Part shown: one piece after another, positions 59,832 through 64,000 of the stretch
How the letters are laid out: each line of letters begins with the position of its first letter
How positions within the stretch are numbered: position 1 is the stretch's first letter
DNA from: Ilumatobacter sp.
GTDB lineage: Bacteria > Actinomycetota > Acidimicrobiia > Acidimicrobiales > Ilumatobacteraceae
DNA: 64,000 nt
Direction: 5' to 3'
Assembly: GCF_030065885.1 (NCBI RefSeq)
Contig: NZ_JASJCS010000002.1
Coordinates: forward strand, 17,218-81,217
Position numbers and translations under genes: made by a program
The notes under the pieces: generated by a model
Seen by the model: only the letters and a program-made list of their open reading frames with translations
Databases searched by the model: none
Told to the model about the DNA's origin: nothing

Positions 59832-61601
59832 GTGCCCAGCGAACCGGTCGACGCCTTCGTGCTGGGCGCTCCGTTCCGCTGGGGCGTCGATCGGCGGTCG
59901 CTGCCCGGCATCGCCTCGCTCGCCACGATCCTGGCCGTCGTCGCGGTGCCACTCCGCGGCCTCTACCGGGGCACCGGCGCCTCCATGGAGGAGGGCTTCA
60001 TGCTCGTCTTCCCGACGCTGGTGCAGCAGGGCAAGGTGCCCAACGTCGACTTCTTGCACCTCTACGGCCCGGCGTCGCTCGACACGCTGGCGCTCTGGTA
60101 CCGGATCTTCGGCGATTCGCTCGAGAGCCAGCGCACGTTCGGGCTGCTGCAGCACCTGGGCATCATCGTCGCGATCTACGCGCTGACCCGGGCGTTCGGG
60201 TACCTCGTGGCCACCGGCGCGGCCGTCGTGGCAGCGTTCCTGATCATCACGCCGATCGGCTTGTCGGCGCTCGCGTGGCACGGCGGCGTCGCACTCGGGC
60301 TGTGGGCGCTGGTGTTCGCCGCCCGGGCACGGTCCGGCGGCGGGCTCGGCGATTGGTGGATCGCCGGCGGACTGGCCGGCGCCGCGCTCGGGTTCCGGCC
60401 CGACCTGGCACTGGCGCTGGGAGTGGCGCTCGGGTGGGCCGTGTGGCGACGCCGACGCGAGCTCGGGGCACTGCTGGGCGGCGCCGCCGTCGGGTTGCTG
60501 CCGATGTGGGTGCATCTGGTTCGAGCCGGACCGGTCGCCGCGATCGACGGGATGGTCGTCGATCCGGTCGTTCGGCTCAGGCCCGGGCGGGAGCTCCCCC
60601 GCCCTCCGACCTGGGGCAGGGTCGACGGTGCGCTGCAGGCGGTCGCCGAGAGCCTGCCACCGTGGTGGCGGCTGCCGGCGCCTGCCGCGAGCCACCAGCT
60701 GTTTCTCTGGTTCTGGGCGGTCATCGCCATCGCGGTCGGCGTCGCGGCGTACGTCGTGGTCAATCGTCGCCGCTCACGACCCGAGCCGGGATCGGCGGCC
60801 GACGTGTTGATGCTGGCGGCGTTGTTCGGGCTCGGCATCCTGCCGCAGGCACTGCAGCGCCCCGACTCGACACACCTGGCCTGGGTGTCGGTCGTCTCCT
60901 GGCCGCTCCTGGTCGTCGTCGGCGCGCTCGCCCTCCGGAGGTGGTGGTCGGCCGGTCGCTCGGCCGTGGCGGCGACGTTCGTGATCGGCGCCCTGATGCT
61001 CGTCGTCTGCCCGTTCTTCACCTACCGGCCGTACCTCCTGCACGCCCGCGTCGCCGTCGGGAACCTGCCGGTGCCGTACGAGATCGAACGAGGATCACAC
61101 CGATTCTGGGTCGGTGATCCAGCCGTGGCGGCGGCGATGGCGCAGATGATGCCCGACCTCGATGCACGGGCCCGGGACGGCGACCGGCTCTTCGTCGGGC
61201 CCGGCGATCTGCGGCGCACCGTCTACGCGGACACGTACGTCTATTGGTTGTTCAGCGAGCTGGAACCGGCGACCTACTTCATCGAGATGGACCCGGGCCT
61301 CGCCGACGCCGAAGGGTCGGGCATGGCGGAGGACATCGAGTCGGCCGACTTCGTCGTGCTCACGAACACCTGGGGTGGCTGGACCGAGCCCAACGCCTCG
61401 ACCGAGCTCCGGTCGCCCGAGCACAACCAGGCCGTGGCCGACCACCACTGCCTGATCGGCAGCTACGAGACGAACCTCGTGCTGCTGTTCGAGCGCTGCG
61501 ACGGAGGTGGCGGGTTCAACCCTGCCGACGTCGCCGGCCGCGCACCGGGCATCGGCGGCGGCGGCATCGACCCGAACGCCCCGCCGACCACCCAACCCTG
61601 A
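59832..61601 (+). CDS. GT-C-like membrane glycosyltransferase
   Basis: A 589-residue integral membrane protein. ASMEEGFMLVFPTLVQQGKV with PNVDFLHLYGPASLDTLALW carries acidic residues in the first large loop, like other polyprenyl-phosphate sugar transferases. Many helices follow (e.g. GYLVATGAAVVAAFLIITPI, ALAWHGGVALGLWALVFAAR). The C-terminal domain (SHRFWVGDPAVAAAMAQMMP, VYWLFSELEPATYFIEMDPG) resembles those of its neighbours and ends in a Gly- and Pro-rich tail (GIGGGGIDPNAPPTT). It is monocistronic with TACCGT six bases before the GTG. Its 3' end faces repeat B. Confidence 0.72.
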   Translation: MPSEPVDAFVLGAPFRWGVDRRSLPGIASLATILAVVAVPLRGLYRGTGASMEEGFMLVFPTLVQQGKVPNVDFLHLYGPASLDTLALWYRIFGDSLESQRTFGLLQHLGIIVAIYALTRAFGYLVATGAAVVAAFLIITPIGLSALAWHGGVALGLWALVFAARARSGGGLGDWWIAGGLAGAALGFRPDLALALGVALGWAVWRRRRELGALLGGAAVGLLPMWVHLVRAGPVAAIDGMVVDPVVRLRPGRELPRPPTWGRVDGALQAVAESLPPWWRLPAPAASHQLFLWFWAVIAIAVGVAAYVVVNRRRSRPEPGSAADVLMLAALFGLGILPQALQRPDSTHLAWVSVVSWPLLVVVGALALRRWWSAGRSAVAATFVIGALMLVVCPFFTYRPYLLHARVAVGNLPVPYEIERGSHRFWVGDPAVAAAMAQMMPDLDARARDGDRLFVGPGDLRRTVYADTYVYWLFSELEPATYFIEMDPGLADAEGSGMAEDIESADFVVLTNTWGGWTEPNASTELRSPEHNQAVADHHCLIGSYETNLVLLFERCDGGGGFNPADVAGRAPGIGGGGIDPNAPPTTQP

Positions 61602-61614
61602 CGCGCGGGCGCAG

Positions 61615-61707
61615 GGCGCCGCAGCGGAGACAGCGAACTCGGCCAGGCGCAGCTGATCCGGCTCCGCCGGTCGGCGAAGCCCGCTCGATCGCGGCGAAGC
61701 CCGTTCA
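61615..61707. repeat. Repeat family copy B at a convergent junction
   Basis: GGCGCCGCAGCGGAGAC (61615-61631) aligns with 31814-31830, followed by GATCCGGCTCCGCCGG with the same CCGGC/GCCGG stem and a changed loop, then GGCGAAGCCCG. The last part is itself tandemly duplicated (GGCGAAGCCCGCTCGATC, then GGCGAAGCCCGTTCAGATC), and its right edge overlaps the dprE2 stop codon. Confidence 0.75.
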
Positions 61708-62457
61708 GATCGGCAGCCGTCGGAAGATCGGGCGCGGAACGTGGCGGAGGATCATGAACACGTAGCGCAGCACGCCGGGGGTCCACACGGTGTGCCTGCC
61801 CTTGCGGATCCCCTCGGCCGCGAGCTCACCGACGACACGGGGTGTCGTCGCGAACGGTGCCGACTTCATGCCTCTCGTCATCCGCGAGTGCACGAACCCG
61901 GGACGGATGACCGTGACGGAGGCCCCGGAACCCTGCAGCGCGTCCCCGAGACCCTGTGCGAAGGCATCGAGACCGGCCTTGGAGGATCCGTAAACGTAGT
62001 TCGACGAGCGGGCTCGCTCACCGGCGACGCTCGACACCACGACCAGCTGGCCGTGCCCCTGGCGGCGCATCTGCGCTGCGACGGCGAGCGAGACCGTCAC
62101 CGCACCCGTGTAGTTGACGTGGACCGCCGCGGCTGCCGCCGTGGGATCATGGTCGAAGTCCGCCTGGTCGCCGAGGACGCCGAACGCCACGATGACGACG
62201 TCGAGGTCACCGTGCTCGGCGACCATCCGGCGGATGAACGACTCGTGGTTCTCGGTTGCTGCCGCATCGAAGTGCTCGGCGACGATCTCGCGCCCGTCGC
62301 GGGCGTAGTGCTCGGCGTGGGCCTCCTCGGGCCGCCGGCAGCCGAGCACGATCGTCCGGGTCGCCTCGGAGGCCAGTTCGTCGACGATCGCACGCCCGAT
62401 CTCGCTGGTGCCGCCGAGCAGCACGATCGTCTGGGGTTCCTGGAGTGCGTTCTGCAT
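61705..62457 (-). CDS. dprE2: Decaprenylphosphoryl-2-keto-erythro-pentose reductase
   Basis: A 250-residue short-chain dehydrogenase. IVLLGGTSEIGRAIVDELAS is the coenzyme-binding site. VVVSSVAGERARSSNYVYGS followed by SKAGLDAFAQGLGDAL includes the catalytic Ser-Tyr-Lys. GFVHSRMTRGMKSAPFATTP matches mycobacterial DprE2. It reduces the 2-keto intermediate made by DprE1 to decaprenyl-phospho-arabinofuranose with NADH or NADPH. The start lies 12 bases after the dprE1 stop, so they form an operon as in mycobacteria. Its 3' end lies within repeat B. Confidence 0.88.
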   Translation of the reverse strand: MQNALQEPQTIVLLGGTSEIGRAIVDELASEATRTIVLGCRRPEEAHAEHYARDGREIVAEHFDAAATENHESFIRRMVAEHGDLDVVIVAFGVLGDQADFDHDPTAAAAAVHVNYTGAVTVSLAVAAQMRRQGHGQLVVVSSVAGERARSSNYVYGSSKAGLDAFAQGLGDALQGSGASVTVIRPGFVHSRMTRGMKSAPFATTPRVVGELAAEGIRKGRHTVWTPGVLRYVFMILRHVPRPIFRRLPI

Positions 62458-62469
62458 GCGTTGCGGTGT

Positions 62470-63852
62470 TCAGTGCGGGGCGAGGCCGAGTCGACGCGAG
62501 AGATCGCTCGCCCACGTCCCCGCCGGGTCGACGCGAGCTCGCACGGCCAGCCATTCGTCGAGGCGAGGGTAGCCCCGGCGGATGGCCGCCGCAGTGGTCT
62601 GGAAGTCCTTCGCAAGGTAGTGGCGGCCACCGGCGTCGAGGACCATGGCATCGAGGCCGTGGAGCAGCGGGGAGAGCCCGGCGCAGCGGACCGGCACGTC
62701 GATCGCCAAGGTCCAGCCGCCGGTCGGGAAGCTGAGGTGTCCGCCGTTGCCGGGCCCGAAGCGCTTGAGCACGGTCAGGAAGATCGGGAGCGCCGCCGCC
62801 GACAGGCGCTCGACGACGGTTCGCAGCACGCCTTCGGCCTCGAACGGCACGACGAACTGGTACTGGAGGAAGCCGCGCCGGCCGTAGACCCGGTTCCAGT
62901 CACCGACGAGGTCGAGCGGGTGGAAGTACGCGGGGATCGACTGCAGCTCGCCGGAGCGGACCCGCGGCGCCTTCCGGTACCACAGTTCGTTGAACGCCGT
63001 GACCGACAGCCGGTTGATCACACCGCCGGGTGGGACGAGTGGCGGCACGGCGACGAGCTGCCCGCTGTCGTACGCGAGCGGGTCGATCGACGACCGCCCG
63101 TGCAGCTGGGACCGGGTCGCGTGGTCGGCGTTGGTGAGCACACCGCGTCCGAGATGCCGACCGTGCGCGAGGAGATCCAGCCAGGCGACCGAGTAGCGCA
63201 CCCCGGCATCGGTCTCGGCCATGTGCGCCATGATCTCGTCGAGATCGCCGAGCCGGCGCGTCTCGACCGACATCAGACTGGTCTCGATCGGGATCAGCGT
63301 GAACGTCGCATCGACGATGATGCCGGTCAGACCCATCCCGCCGACCGTCGCCCAGAACAGGTCGGCGTCGCGGTTCGGCCCGACCTCGACCACGGTCGTG
63401 TCGGCGAGCATGAGCCGCATGCTCGTCACGTGATCGCCGAACGAACCGTCCGCATGGTGGTTCTTGCCGTGGATGTCGCTGGCGATCGCACCACCGATCG
63501 TCACGAACCGTGTGCCGGGCGTGACCGGGACGAACCAGCCGCGCGGGATGATCACGGCCAGCAGGTCGTCGATGCTGACGCCGGCACCGACCGTGACCGT
63601 GCCAGCCGACTCGTCGACGTGGATCTGGTCGTTCGAGCCCGCGAGCCGGATCACGTGACCACCGGCGTTCTGGGCGGGGTCACCGTAGGAGCGACCGAGC
63701 CCACGTGCGATGCCACCCCGGGACGGGAGCTCCTTGATCGCAGCCGCGAGGGAGTGGACGTCGACGTCGACCAGACGCGCCGCACTCGGTGCCGCTCGGC
63801 CCCAGCCGGCCAGCAGCGAGGGACGACGGTCGCGCGGCTGGCTGGGGAGCAT
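62470..63852 (-). CDS. dprE1: Decaprenylphosphoryl-beta-D-ribofuranose 2-oxidase
   Basis: A 460-residue FAD enzyme of the vanillyl-alcohol-oxidase fold. GLGRSYGDPAQNAGG at 51-65, TPGTRFVTIGGAIASDIHGK (111-130) and FGPGNGGHLSFPTGGW (365-380) match mycobacterial DprE1. K415 in YLAKDFQT corresponds to the catalytic Lys418. The residue matching M. tuberculosis Cys387 is Ala383 (GGWTLAIDVP). The ATG at 63852 is preferred because TAGGGT lies seven bases upstream; an in-frame start at 63927 would add 25 unconserved residues. It oxidises C2' of decaprenyl-phospho-ribose, the first step in arabinose donor synthesis. Confidence 0.9.
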   Translation of the reverse strand: MLPSQPRDRRPSLLAGWGRAAPSAARLVDVDVHSLAAAIKELPSRGGIARGLGRSYGDPAQNAGGHVIRLAGSNDQIHVDESAGTVTVGAGVSIDDLLAVIIPRGWFVPVTPGTRFVTIGGAIASDIHGKNHHADGSFGDHVTSMRLMLADTTVVEVGPNRDADLFWATVGGMGLTGIIVDATFTLIPIETSLMSVETRRLGDLDEIMAHMAETDAGVRYSVAWLDLLAHGRHLGRGVLTNADHATRSQLHGRSSIDPLAYDSGQLVAVPPLVPPGGVINRLSVTAFNELWYRKAPRVRSGELQSIPAYFHPLDLVGDWNRVYGRRGFLQYQFVVPFEAEGVLRTVVERLSAAALPIFLTVLKRFGPGNGGHLSFPTGGWTLAIDVPVRCAGLSPLLHGLDAMVLDAGGRHYLAKDFQTTAAAIRRGYPRLDEWLAVRARVDPAGTWASDLSRRLGLAPH

Positions 63853-63859
63853 CAGGGTC

Positions 63860-63865
63860 ACCCTA
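63860..63865 (-). promoter_or_regulatory. Leaderless -10 element for dprE1
   Basis: Minus-strand TAGGGT lies 7 nt before the ATG at 63852. Confidence 0.5.
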
Positions 63866-64000
63866 TGCGCTCGGCCTGCGCCGGCGACGCCAACCTGGTC
63901 GGAGACGCGCCGCAACGGCAACGACATGCGCCAGCGCCCGAGGTGCTGCGCTTCGACGGCTTGGGCCGGATGCCGCCTGACGTCGGCGCCGGCACGTTCT
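63866..64000. other. Undetermined window edge
   Basis: The last 135 bases have no resolved gene. An ATG at 63865 opens a plus-strand frame (MRSACAGDANLVGDAPQ...) that stays open to the edge but lacks a clear promoter. The dprE1 frame also stays open upstream on the minus strand. Codon-position GC content fits either frame, so I leave it uncalled. Confidence 0.4.

Overview
The window is very GC-rich bacterial chromosome with dense genes. It has many 4-nt ATGA/GTGA overlaps, frequent GTG starts, three F420/LLM-class oxidoreductases, mycobacterial-type dprE1/dprE2 and aftD homologues, and lipoproteins with acidic Asp/Thr linkers. This points to a high-GC actinomycete. My inference is an Acidimicrobiia/Ilumatobacter-like organism; no rRNA or marker gene confirms it. 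I saw no rRNA, tRNA, CRISPR array, prophage or insertion sequence, and no gene-free stretch longer than 300 bases.

Layout. 1-5.7 kb: a truncated flavin reductase-like gene, a SirB1/transglutaminase-like protein, an acyl-CoA ligase, a glycerophosphodiester phosphodiesterase, a small membrane protein and a gamma-glutamyltransferase. 5.7-13.9 kb (minus strand): a seven-gene operon in which every gene overlaps the next. It encodes FAD and molybdenum subunits of an XdhD/YgfM-type hydroxylase, an amidohydrolase, XdhC, YqeB, YqeC and an LLM oxidoreductase, the hallmark set of selenium-dependent molybdenum hydroxylases. 14-22.7 kb: more nitrogen-compound catabolism (orphan sugar-importer ATPase, two amidohydrolases, LLM oxidoreductase, NifS-like class V aminotransferase, creatininase-family protein, small zinc-finger-like protein, APH(6)-like kinase).

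22.8-27.4 kb: a secreted phytase-like protein, a nucleotidyltransferase, a third LLM enzyme, a small TIGR03792-like protein and a metallophosphoesterase. 27.4-31.7 kb: a NitT/SsuB/TauB-type ABC importer with a Rieske oxygenase. 31.7-35.2 kb: a repeat-bearing convergent junction, then (minus) a PTPS-like protein, a phytoene-dehydrogenase-like flavoprotein and an M20 carbamoylase. 35.3-37.8 kb: site-2 protease, phosphoribosyltransferase, PPK2. 37.9-44 kb: a complete dipeptide-type ABC importer, followed by an AlkA-like glycosylase.

45-64 kb: an envelope and lipid region. A chained operon carries a small protein, a GMC oxidoreductase, two NAD-dependent epimerase/3-beta-HSD-like proteins, a PIG-V-like protein, a very large AftD-like arabinofuranosyltransferase and a membrane glycosyltransferase. 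A minus-strand glycosyltransferase operon (with a polyprenol-phosphate mannose synthase), a further membrane glycosyltransferase and dprE2-dprE1 follow. Together they suggest decaprenyl-phosphate-linked arabinose and mannose donors feeding membrane glycosyltransferases.

Many first genes carry a TANNNT -10 element only 6-8 nt before the start codon, which is the signature of leaderless transcripts. An uncatalogued-looking intergenic repeat family occurs at two convergent gene junctions about 30 kb apart.
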